Assembly (NCBI GenBank): GCA_964019425.1
Contig: OZ025838.1
Coordinates: forward strand, 324,501-388,500
Source: Flectonema sp. DT1601
Lineage: Eukaryota; Euglenozoa; Diplonemea; Diplonemida; Diplonemidae
DNA length: 64,000 nt
Direction of reading: 5' to 3'
In this document: piece by piece, positions 26,326-37,800 of the stretch
How positions within the stretch are numbered: the first letter of the stretch is position 1
Layout: each line of letters opens with the position of its first letter
Program-made: the position numbers and the translations under genes
Notes under the pieces: model-generated
The model's database searches: none
Told to the model about the DNA's origin: nothing
What the model saw: the letters and a program-made list of their open reading frames with translations, nothing else

Positions 26326-28447
26326 ATGCCGAGTTCCGACCGCTCCGATTCGCTCTCTTCTTCGCACAGAAGTCTGAACTCTCCGTTCTCAGGCAGTCGA
26401 ATTATTGCTCAAGAAGATCAAATGCACTTAAAGTGGGATCATTTATCGTTTTCAGTTAAGGAAAAATCGGGTTCCAATACTATCTTAAATAACATACAGT
26501 CTGAGCTGAGACCGGGTGAGCTAACAGCAATTATGGGACCATCTGGAGCAGGAAAGAGTACCTTGTTAAATGCCCTCGCGGGGAGAGCCCCTTATGGAGA
26601 CCTCTCAGGAACTATTCAGTTGAATAACGAAACGGTTACTCCATTGGCGTACCGTGACAGAATGGCTTACGTTATGCAGAAGGACGCGTTGTTTCCAACT
26701 CAAACTGTTGAAGAATGTTTACAATTTACTGCGACACTTCGGTACCCTAACTCTACCGTAGAAGAGCGTCAGGAGCTTACTGACTCTGCAATTAGCACTC
26801 TTGGTTTGGAGCGTTGCCGCTCAACTCTTATCGGTAGTGACTTGGTGCCTGGTGTTTCTGGAGGAGTATGTACTTTTTTGTTTGTTGTTTTTCATACTGT
26901 TTTTACATTGCAACAATTCACATCTCAGTGCGCCAATGTATTTGCCGCTATTATTCAGTACAAGTGAGTGCGGATAAGATTGTTGTTATGAATATTGCCT
27001 TTGATTTGCCTACGCATCGTACACTAACATTAACACAGGAAAAGAAGAGAACAGCAGTCGCTGTGGAATTATTGTCTTCGCCTTCACTGATCTTCTTAGA
27101 CGAGCCAACCTCAGGATTGGATTCGCATGCTGCCTTGGAATTAATTAAAACATTAAGGAGACTGGCTCTGTCAGGTTGTTCTGTTATTTGTACCATACAT
27201 CAGCCTAGTAGTGAGGTGTTTGATCTATTTCACAGAGTGATCTTATTAAGAAAAGGTGAACAAGTATTTGATGGCTCCGTTTGTGATATCGTACCACACT
27301 TTGCTGAGGCTGGGTTCATATGTAAGGACAACTACAATCCTTCAGATTTTGCAATGTTCCAGTTGCAAACACTAAGCGACGAAGAGATGGTTCCACTGAT
27401 GAGAGTAGTGACACCAAAAAAAGCTGCTCCTGTGCTTGATATGTCTGACCAGGATTCATCAAGACAGGCACTGGTCCGCCCACCAATTAGCTTACAAATT
27501 ATGGAACTAGCAAAGCGTGAAGCAAAGATGTACATCCGTGATAAGGCAGGATTCCTTGCCGGGCTGATAATGGGAACAATTCTAATTGCTATAACATCTC
27601 TCATATTTTTTAGAGTTGGTAAAGAATGGGGAAATGATAACGATGAGGACGATATCTTGCAATCCGTAACAGATCATCGTCAAGCTGTAACTTTTATGGC
27701 ACTTAACTGTATGTTCCAAGCTGCTCAACCTGTACTTTTGTCGTTTCCGAATCAGCGACCTGTGTTCTTAAGAGAATCTACTTCTGGTATGTGATCTATT
27801 TGTTTGTTCTTTTTGTTTGCAAAGAGTCTTTGCAGTTTTTGGGTACTATTCCCACTGTGATGATGATTCTAATTCTTACAACACTAGTAGCTCTCAAAAT
27901 AATACAATCAGGAACGTACTCTACCTTCGCTTACGTTATGGCAAAGTCGCTGGTTGAAATTCCAACACACATGGCAACAGCTGTGTCTGCTGTGTTGACA
28001 TCGTACTTTCTGATTGGTCTGAACGGAACTTTTCCATATTTGGTATTGAATATTGCTTTGCTTTGTTACGTCAGTGCCAGTACGTCATTGTTATTAGCAT
28101 CGGCTGTTAGCAATGCTAACACTGCGGTAAACATGTTGCCTGCGACATTTGTTCCTCAGATTATGTTTTCGGGATTCTTTGTTGCTTTAGAAAGTATCCC
28201 AGTTTGGATGAGATGGATCCAATACATCTGTCCTTTGAGATACAGTGTTTCTGTTATTTTAGCAATTGAGTTTGCTGGTGAGCATGTTCCTTCTGACCGC
28301 GCCAACATCGTGAGAGAAATTCTCTCAAATGACAACGTTAACAGAGATATTTGGTACTTTTACGTTATTATGATGTTTGCCTTTCTGATTGTATTCCGTG
28401 TCATCGCCGCGGTTGTTCTCACTCAGAGAGGAAAGAAGTTTCAGTAA
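26326..28447 (+). CDS. ABCG-type half transporter, 3 exons
   Basis: Exons are 26326-26865, 27039-27786 and 27912-28447, giving a 607-aa protein. Intron 1 is GTATGT...ACACAG with ACTAAC 17 nt before its end; intron 2 is GTATGT...AATCAG. The nucleotide-binding domain comes first: Walker A GPSGAGKST, Q-loop VMQKDALF, and the signature VSGGEKKR created exactly at the first splice junction. Walker B LIFLDEPTSGLD and H-loop IHQPSSEVF follow. A six-helix ABC2-type membrane domain follows, with the usual ABCG break after RPVFLRESTSG. NBD-first order and length fit the ABCG/White half transporters, which dimerise to export lipids or xenobiotics. The substrate cannot be told. The start is the first ATG, 31 nt after a CAG that could be a splice acceptor. 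Confidence 0.93.
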
Positions 28448-28650
28448 AAAACAAAAAAAAAAAACAAAGACAGAGTCTTTTCAGACAATTCTTTTTAGTG
28501 CTACACAGGAATTACTATAACCTCCTATTGATTGTGTTCCTCTGCGGAGTGTTATCTTCACTTCCTTTTTGTTTTTGTTTTTTTTGTTTTTTTATTTTTT
28601 GCAACTCTTAGATCTTGTCAGAATTAATCGGTGAGATCAAGAGTGAAAAA

Positions 28651-28683
<33 letters not shown>

Positions 28684-29528
28684 ATTGAGATATTTTTTCT
28701 TGTTTCTCGATTATTTTTTTTCACACCGCGAGATCAATTCTCAAACTAGTATCGGCTTGCTTTCAAATTGTGGGTACGAGATAGTTAATATGGTGGCCTG
28801 CCTCTGTAATCGCATTCATAAAAAAAATACTATCAGCACCCCAGTCAGCTAAGCAGTACCGACACATTCATATTTTTTTTCCTAACCTCCGCCTATCTAG
28901 CTTCTCTCGGCTTGTGTTACCATATTTTCTTTTTCTGGGTGAGAAAACTAAGTTCACATCATTATTCTTTTTAGAATAAATCATAAGAAAACATTCTTAC
29001 AAATGTCTGTTTCTTTACTTTGTCAACTTAGTTTTTCTTTTCTCTGGGTTTGCACAGTTTCTTGAATAGAAGCTGCGCAACAAAGATCACACAGGCTTCT
29101 CCTATCTGAATTGTCTCTTGTTTTGGAGACACCGGGTGACTGCTTTCGATTACTCAACATATTGTGTTACTTGTCATTTTATAGTTACCGTTTAAGCAGC
29201 ATGATTGCGCTTTCCCTTACCTTTATTTCTTGTTTGAGTGCATGTTTAAAAAAAACTTCTGAAAATCGAGTTACTGACTGCTAGTAGCTTTGAATCAGTT
29301 GTGAAGGAGATGTATCTCCAAATTTTGTTGGGACTTCTGAATTCTGTATACCTTTAAGGGTTTTCTGTAGCAAGTTAATGAGTTTCTTTTTTAAGTTTAA
29401 CGAAGAGGTCGTTGCTACAGATGTTAAAAAAAATAGTGATTTGGATGGCATTTTGGTCATTTGCGATTCGTAAAGCTTCCTGAGAGCCGTTCTAACTGGT
29501 TTAAAGAAGAAACGGAAAACAATTGTCA

Positions 29529-29561
<33 letters not shown>

Positions 29562-30434
29562 AAAAAAAAACAAAAAAAAAAAAAAAGGAAGTTTTAAGTT
29601 CTTTTGTTACATTTTTTGCTTTTTCTTACCATTTTCCCCAAGTCCACTTATTCCAGCTTACATTTTGTTTTATCTTCTAAATGGTTTTGTAGTGCGCAAG
29701 ACCAAGCTGTTGTCAGTAGCAGTCAAGTATACTGCGCTGCAAATGTGTTTTGTAAAGGGGTTGACTCAATAAAGAGGAACGAACGTGAGGAACGCGTAGA
29801 AATCTGGCTTCTGATTTCTTTGTACTGCGACTAGTAACACAGTCCCCGAGATGGCCTGTTTAATTCAAATTTCCAACATCCACGTTCCCCACTCCCTTTT
29901 TTTTTTAAATTCTTTTTTTTAAAAAAATTAATTTCATTTATGTTATTCCGACCCTCTTCTCCTTTCACTACTCCTTCATGTTTTTTACATTATCTTTTTT
30001 TTTTTTTTTTTTTTTTTGATCCCATTTTTTTTTTTTTTCTATTTTAGTTTTTCCTTAACCGAAGCCATGCCGAAGATGAGATATTTCCCACTCTATTCTC
30101 GCATTGCAATAGTTGCCGTATCCAGGGCTGCTGGCAGTACCTAAAAGACGCGCATAACAGTACTTTGATATGCTGTTCAATGGTAGCTATGCTGTGAAGT
30201 TATATGGTATAATTATATGACTCCCTGGTGGCTGGAGCTTTCCCTCTCTTTTTATGTATTTTAAAAAAGAGTTCTCTCATCGTAGTCAAACACTTGTTAT
30301 ATTACAGGATGGTTATAATGATTGATTTGCGGGATCGATTCTCCTTTAAAAGGATAAGAACAAAAAAAAAAAAATTTTTTTTTTTTTCCCTAATCAAAAA
30401 AAAAACTGTTTTATAAAAATAGATAATTCACAAA
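28448..30434. other. Intergenic region, A/T homopolymers only
   Basis: About 2 kb between the ABC transporter and eIF2B-gamma genes. It contains long A-runs (28646-28682, 29526-29586), T-runs (29997-30038) and ordinary AT-rich sequence. I find no RNA gene, no repeat shared with the left half of the window, and no protein frame worth reporting. Confidence 0.5.
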
Positions 30435-32171
30435 ATGGAAAAATTAGGTGGCAAAGAATTTACGGCGGTATTGCTAGCGGGAGGGGAAGGAACTCGACTA
30501 TCACCTCTGACACAAGGAATGTGTAAAGCGTTGTTACCAGTAGGAAATCACCCTATCTTGCAATATTCACTACGTTGGTTAGCAAAGTACGGATACCTAA
30601 AACCTATAATTGTCACCACTAAAAGTATGGAACATGAAATTAGAAAGTTTTTAGAAAGCAGCCATCCTGCTATACACATACACGCTGTAAAGGATGATAC
30701 CGACACTGCCCAGGCTCTTAGAGAAGTGGCAGATAAAATAGAGAGAAACGCAATTGTCGTTTCTTGCGATACTATAACCGATGTTAACCTAACGAATCTC
30801 ACGGCGTACCATAGACGTAAAAATGCAACTGCTACTATACTTATGAAGCACGCAAAGACTCCCGATAAGAAAAGTAAAGAAAGATTTCTAACTGAGTATG
30901 TTGGTCTCGATGAGCAGTCTAATCGAGTTACTCTTTTTGCATCCTCTGCAGAACTTCGCGATCCTGTCGACCTCAGCCGTGTTCTTCTAACTCGCCGCCC
31001 TAATATGGTACTCACTCGGTCGTTGCTTGATGGTCACGTTTATATCTTTTCTAAGTGGGCAATTAACCTCATAGCTTCTAAAGAAAAACGTTATACTTCT
31101 ATTAAACACGAGTTCCTTCCTTCTCTCTGTGTGCAGCAGTTCCGTAGAACGAATGGTGATGGAGACTGGGGAGGTCTAAATTTTCCTCCTCCGCAGGTTT
31201 GTGTTTTACTATTCATTAGGGGAAGTTTTTGTACCACTGACAAAGTGAGTAAAAAAAAAAAGTGAAATTGGCGTATACGCTCGGTATTTTTATAAAAATA
31301 AAAACAAACAGGTCGATCCTCCGCTTCCGACAACTGACTTCGCAGCCCCCCAACTTAGTGTTTCTGATATTGGTTCGAAAACCTCAAACAATAATCCAAC
31401 TTCTGTGTATGATCCGATTACAGTATTCGCCTACATCGCTGACAATGACGGTTCGCTATGTAAGAATCCAACTGACTTAAAAAACTTAACCGAAGGTGTT
31501 ATCGAAGGACAATACATTTCTCGCGTTAACTACTTGAGGTATGTCGTTTATCTATTTTTTAATATCTGGGAATAGATTGCCTTCCCATTGTAGAGTTGTA
31601 TTGTGAATAGTCTGGTTTTGAGGTGACTTACATACTTTTAAATTAATCGATTCTGTCCTTCTTAAGAAATTGTAGTCCTGTTTGAGGAAGAGAGTTTTTA
31701 CGACCAAAGAAACAATAATCTAAAATCACAACCAGCACCTTCCTGAGTACCAACAAAGATCTCGCAAAGTGTACTTCTGGTAAATACGCTCCAGAACAAG
31801 AGATGTTGTCAGCTGAATTTGTTGCTAATTGGCAAAAACCTTTAAAAGAAGGTAAATTCTTACCAAAAGCGACCGTAAGCAGTCCGTCTCTGATCGGTAA
31901 GAATTATCAACCGGAGGAGGGATCGATAGTAAAAGCGACAACAATAGGAAATGACGTGAAGGTTGGTTCAGACACTCGTATATCTCACAGTGTTATAATG
32001 GACGGAGTTGAAATAGCCGCGAACTGTATTATTGAATCATGCGCCATTGGTACTGGCACACGAATTCCTGAAGGGTCTAAAATGAAAGATTGCATACTAG
32101 GAAACAACATCGATAACTTACCCGAAGAAGGCGAGTACAAGGGTGAAATACTGTCAAAGGATGCCTTTTAA
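30435..32171 (+). CDS. EIF2B3: Translation initiation factor eIF2B subunit gamma, 3 exons
   Basis: Exons are 30435-31196, 31312-31538 and 31736-32171, giving 474 aa. Introns start GTTTGT and GTATGT and end AACAG and CCAG. The N-terminal nucleotidyltransferase-like domain has LLAGGEGTRLSPLT and KALLPVGNHPILQY. The C-terminal left-handed beta-helix has hexapeptide-like turns (GNDVKVGSDTRISHSVIMDG, then CIIESCAIGTG) and ends ILGNNIDNLPEEGEY. This order and length match eIF2B-gamma (yeast GCD1), part of the complex that recharges eIF2 with GTP. Sugar-nucleotide pyrophosphorylases share the fold, but the C-terminal pattern favours eIF2B. It sits 0.8 kb before the eIF2-alpha gene on the same strand. 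Confidence 0.85.
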
Positions 32172-32985
32172 ACTATACTGTAACAGGAAGATATGTTTAT
32201 GTGTTACTTTTATAGCCCTATCAGATGACTCCTTTAATAATGTTGTTGGTTACGCAGCAAGTTGGATATTATTTTATAATGAGGAGAGGATGTACCTTCG
32301 AAGACTGCAAAAGGATCAAAAAAAAAAATCACTCAAATTCGTGTAATGAAAATCTCCTTTTTTTTTTTTCTTGAATTCCACTTTAATACTATTGAAGAAG
32401 TCATCTATAAAATTATTGTAGGTTTTCAGGGTGTTTGACCATAGAATGCGGCACTCGTTTCTGACTCATGCGTGAAACTGATTGTGAGCGATCTGCATTC
32501 TAATGTCTTGTTTGATCACAATGGTTAGCTATAAAACTACTCTCTAGATTAGAGTACTCTCACCCTGAGCACGGCGCTCTCATCGAGCCATTGCCGGCAG
32601 GGGAAAAGAAAAGATGAGAGAGCTTCAAGGGAAAAAAAAAAAAAAAAAAAAAAGATTAGTAATTATAAAAAAAAGGTAACAACAACAAAGGAAAAAAGAA
32701 TATTAAGACAAAAAAAAAAAAAAAAAAAAGAGAAACGACAACAACCACTGATTAGCACTGCATATGGGAGCGACACGATTATTCCACGTACGGAGCTCCT
32801 ACATCATTTAAATTAAAATAACAAAAAAAAAAGAGGGAACTAAACAGTTTTTATTCCCCCCTCAATACAGAGTCACAAACATATCGTATTATGAACAAAC
32901 AACGTCACAAATCATGTGTGTACATCACTTTAAGAAATAAATCTTATTTTTTTTTAATTTTTTCACATTCAGTATCAACATTTCA
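32172..32985. other. Intergenic region with possible 5' splice acceptor for eIF2-alpha
   Basis: Long A-runs lie at 32631-32653 and 32710-32728. Just before the next gene, a pyrimidine-rich stretch (32943-32970) ends in CATTCAG, 13 nt upstream of the ATG. It could receive a 5' UTR intron end or a spliced leader. No gene is seen. Confidence 0.5.
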
Positions 32986-34069
32986 ATGGACAAAAAAAAG
33001 AATGCCGACAAAGACATCGGCACGTGTCGTTACTACGAAAATAGATATCCAGATCTAGATGACTTGGTTATGGTAAAGGTAAGAACCATTGAACAGGCCG
33101 CCGTCTACGTTCAACTACTTGAATATAACAACGTCGATGGTATGATTCCGATGACTGAGGTGTCAAGAAGAAGAATCAGAAGTATTGGAAAGCATTTACG
33201 AATTGGTAAAACAGAAGTTGTTCAGGTATTCAGAGTCGACAAGGAGAAAGGATACATTGATCTTTCAAAGAAAAAAGTCACCATTGACGACATCAGAAAG
33301 TGCGAAGAGAAATACACAAAAAACAAGGCTATTCATTCCATTATGATGCATGTTGCTCGTCAATCTGGACACGTTAAATCCCTTGAAGAACTCTACCAAA
33401 AAGTAACCTGGCCTCTTGCTAAGCAATATGGCTCTGCTGGAGAAGCCTTTAAGCTTGCCTATGCCAACCCTGACAAAATCCTGGATCCTCTTGGTCTTGA
33501 GCCTGCTCTTCAGGTATGGTCTTTGCTATTTTCTTTCATAAATGTAAATTAAAAAATTTCTAAAATAGCTATACCAAAAAAAACTTATAATCAATAATAA
33601 CAAACAGGATCTCTTAGTAAAAGACATACACGAGAGATTGAAGGTCCAGCCTTACAGAATTCGTGCCGACATCGAAGTCTGCTGCTACGCTTACGAAGGA
33701 GTTGATGCAGTGAAGGAAGTACTTTTGAAGGGTCAGACGATGGGAACCGTAGACTCACCTTTGAAGATTACTTTGGTAGCGCCTCCAATTTATGTTTTGA
33801 GAATCTCGTCACTTGACAGAGAGGAAGGAATGAGAATAATAAATGAAGCCATAGAAAATATGTCAGCGCTTATCTCCGCGAAGGGAGGATTCTTAAAGGT
33901 CGACAGACCTGCACGAGTAGTAAGTGAAGACGAAAAAGCCCCAGCAGAAAACTCTGACGACGAAGCCAACGAGGAAGAGGAAGAAGAAGAGGAGGAAGAG
34001 GAGGAGGAGGAAGAAGACGATGGTGAGATCATGGAACCGTCAAAGGTTGTCTCTAAGAAGAGAAAGTAA
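32986..34069 (+). CDS. EIF2S1: Translation initiation factor eIF2 subunit alpha, 2 exons
   Basis: Exons are 32986-33513 and 33608-34069, giving 329 aa. The 94-nt intron is GTATGG...AAACAG, phase 0. The N-terminal S1 domain includes NVDGMIPMTEVSRRRIRSIG, in which Ser60 corresponds to the regulatory phospho-Ser51 of other eukaryotes. The helical middle domain (PLAKQYGSAGEAFKLA) and the C-terminal alpha-beta domain follow. The tail is unusual: a run of about 15 Glu (EEEEEE) and a basic KKRK end. eIF2-alpha delivers initiator tRNA as part of eIF2 and is the target of stress kinases. The intact SRRRIRS site suggests that control operates here. Confidence 0.96.
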
Positions 34070-34828
34070 GCACTTATCATACTACATTAGTTTTAATTAC
34101 ATTTCAATCAGCACTTTGGGTTGACGGGTTTTATATATCCTCCTCTTGTGCAGCTAACAGTCGACAGCTCTGCCGTCTTCATTAAATGTGATTGTTGTTC
34201 TCTACAGAAGTGTTCGCATGATTTTAAGAAAAAAAAAAATTGGAAAAAAAAAAAAAAAAAAAAGAAATAAATAAATAAGAAAGAGAAAGTGAAAAAAGGA
34301 AAGACGCGGAGTGCGAAAAAGAAACGACGGAATTCAGATCCCATTAATAGTACGGAAGGTTAATTAACATCGAAATACATCGATTCCCCGTGAAGTAGTT
34401 TTTTATTACGAAATCATAGTAAGCATTGAATTCTTTTCAGAAAAATATTTTTCTGGAATGTTTTTCACTTCACACGGTGGACGCACTGGATGCTTTAAGC
34501 TTGACTGTTGTCCGCGTTACTGCGATCATTATTCTTGTTTTTTTTTTTTTTTTTTCCACATAAAAAAAGAAGTTTCCCCTCCCATTCTCATTTTATTTAG
34601 TGATACGTTCCTTCGCGTGCCCCCCCATCCCCGATCCCGACACATCAAGCGATTCATTCTTAAGGAGAGATAACGTTATTGTCATTAATTATTACTATTG
34701 TTGTACTTCAAAGGCGGTTTAGTTATGATCATGTGAAGTGAGGAAAAGAAAGAACAGTTTGATGTGATATTCTGGGTAAAGATTTGTGTTTATCATAGAT
34801 ATGTTTTTCTTATTCAGCAGATAACAAC
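34070..34828. other. Intergenic region upstream of the polycystin gene
   Basis: A-runs and a T-run (34540-34554) occur in otherwise plain sequence. The last 20 nt before the leader (TATGTTTTTCTTATTCAG, ending 34817) form a strong pyrimidine tract with AG, 11 nt before the ATG. No gene is recognised. Confidence 0.5.
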
Positions 34829-37800
34829 ATGAGCAGGGATGATGAAAGGCTACTCGCAACTAGTGACGATGAGAAGGAGAAATATCAGCCAACTCTCGCG
34901 CAATTGACAGCCAAGTACTCCATTGATAATCCAATTCATCATCACATGATGAGAATGTTTCTCTTGTTCTTATCCAGCAAGAATGATAGATTCGTAAGTC
35001 TGCTTAATGGAGCTGGAGAAATACCTTTAGAGAAATTCGTAGATACTTGCACGTCCATAATTAATAAGAGCAAGAGTAGCAAAGAAGGCGAAGTTTCCAT
35101 TTGCTGCAGTGCATGTACCACATCCACAACAGACGAACTGAATGTCGGTGACTGGAAAAAACTCGCAATTGATGCCTTTCATTTACTAAACGTTGATACT
35201 TCTACTGAAGGGTCAGGTTGCACTACTGCTAATGAATCCGATCAGAATGAGGAAGGATTGGATTACAAAGAGCTTAATATTTGTGATAATAGTTATGTAA
35301 GATATTTAGACAAGAAAGCTGAACATGACGGGCAGAAGAGCCTGCTAACAACTTTTAGAGCTGAGGTGAAATATGAAAGAGATAAGCAACTAGCTCGTCT
35401 TGCTTCTGTTGACTTCAATTCTGGACAGGTAGCTGTTTTCATAAGTCATCTCCAACAGTGCGGATGGGTTGCTAGGGCCAGGGATGGTGGTAAGGGACTG
35501 CTACATCACTTCGACAAGACTGCATTAGCAACTGGTGAGATTGACTACTGTTTGTCTGAAGAGTCATCAGAGAAAACAAATGTCTCAGAATTTCACGAAG
35601 TCTTTGACGCTATTGATAAAATAATGAGGCCCAAAAAGGGTGACCAAAGTAATACAGACGAACCAACCGAACTTCAAGAGTTCGCTTCAAGGTTTAGAAA
35701 GTCAGTCTATCGTTATGTCTCTAGTATAGTAGACCCTGATGAGTTAGAGGACTTCCAGGGTCAATATGCAAGTACGGAATTCTACTCAGATCAATTTGAT
35801 ACAAAAAAAACGGCTGTCGTGGATATCGACACCGCTCACCACAAGTTAGTCGGAGATTACTGGGACAAAATTACATCATCCGAGGGCGAGTCAAGCGTGA
35901 ACAAGAATGGGACTTATGCTGAGAGAATTGAAAGGATGATGAAAAACTATCCATTAGAGAAGAAAGAGTTCCTTGAGGCCTACCGAAAGGCAACTGGAAT
36001 CGACATATCAAGTTCTTCAGGTGTTGGTTGTTGTACACCACAGTATCCACTTTACGATCGATTATCTGATCTTTATGATGGTCAACTTCCTTATGAATAC
36101 TTCCTTAGACATTTAACTCGTGGTAATACATCTGATGCGGGGGGTATTGCATTCGCTCTTTATTACTCAACGAAAAAGACTCAAAAACTTAGAAATTGTG
36201 AATATTTTCTTATCTACTTCATCTTCGTCATACTGTACTCCGTCTATGTTCAGACTGACCAAGATGCTGCGAAGTCATTCTATCTCACGAGAGACATTAT
36301 CGAACACGTGTCAAATGATGAATCACAATATGTAACTGGTGAACGTAACTTCTTCCCATGGGGGTTTAAAGATATCGCTAATGATGGAGATTACTGGGGT
36401 TGGATTACTAGTAACGCATTGAACTATATTTGGTCTGAAGAGGGAGGTATTCCCGGATTTGAAGTCGTTCAAGGAAGAACCAATCGAATCATCGGAGGAG
36501 TGCGTCTTCATCAATATCGTCAAGAAGAAAGAGAGTGTAAGGATGATTCTGATGCTGAGAACTTAAACGATGATGGTATCTGTCCTACTCGTATCGATAC
36601 TGGTGATGTTCGTCAAGCAACAAACTGGAAAGCAATCAACTCATTCGAAAATGAAGGAGGTGCAACAGCTTATGCTTCACCTACTTGTTTATCTCCATTG
36701 TTTGGTTATGAGAGGAATGATAACTCAGACAGAACATTCCGTGTCTGTGTTTCCAATCGTCACAACTCTGAAGTAGCAGGTGAGATTTTTAAGATTTTAG
36801 CTGAAGAAAGACTGATGGGTATTGCTATTGCTAAGACTTTAAAATCAACTGATCAATGTGTTACGGATCTAAGAAACGGTGATGTTGACGCCGTTATTGG
36901 TGCCTGGGACTTGGACTTGAGTGACGGCACTTTAGGAACTGATTTCGAAACACTTAAAGACCATCCATTCCCAACTGCCAGAATGCACACTTGGATGTCA
37001 ACCGGATTTGAACAGGAATGGTGTATCACATGTGCTTCCAGAGGTTGGTTAGGATTAGGTAACGCTTTCTTTGATAAAACTATCGCTGCGGCGACATACG
37101 TATCTGCTCCTGCTCACTTGGGTTGGACTACGAACATGGATACTTTACTACAGGGTTATAAACTTGGAGGTGATAGTTCGACATACAACTCTCACGTAAC
37201 ACCAGTTGTTTATAAGAAGACACCAAGTGCTGCTGACCCAACATACTCAGATTACATGAGTCAGTGGTTAGCTGGTTCCTACGGTGATGGACTCGCATCT
37301 TTCTTTTATGGTGATGACGTTCTCGGAGCTACGCTTAATGGAATTAAGATGGAACAAGATGCGTACCTTAATGCTAACTTTAGCTCATCTATTAAGACAT
37401 ACGTGAGAGCAGATGTAAAGGAAAGATTCGTTGATATTTATCAACTTCTTAAGAGCATGAAATGGGAAACCGCATCGTTGTTTTCCAGTGACATTCCAAC
37501 TGCTAAAGCTACTGCATCAGCGTGTGTCTGGGTAACTGCTAATGAACCGTCTTGGGTTCATTGGGTTAGAACTCCAATTAGAAGAGATATTGAGAAGAGA
37601 ATGAACCAATTCAATACGAAATGTTTTGGTCCTTGGATCGATGACACACTTTCTGAATCAAGAACATCATTCTTAGATGTTAGAAATAGATTAACCAGAG
37701 ATGAATTTTCTCAAGCCAACTTCCCAGATGGTAATTACGCAAAGAAAGTCTACTTTTTGGACGGCAGTGCACTTTCAACAACTGATTTCGTCTACGCCCC

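Noticed and set aside
33790-34080. Poly-Ser minus-strand frame
   Set aside because: Antisense of the Glu-rich tail of eIF2-alpha.
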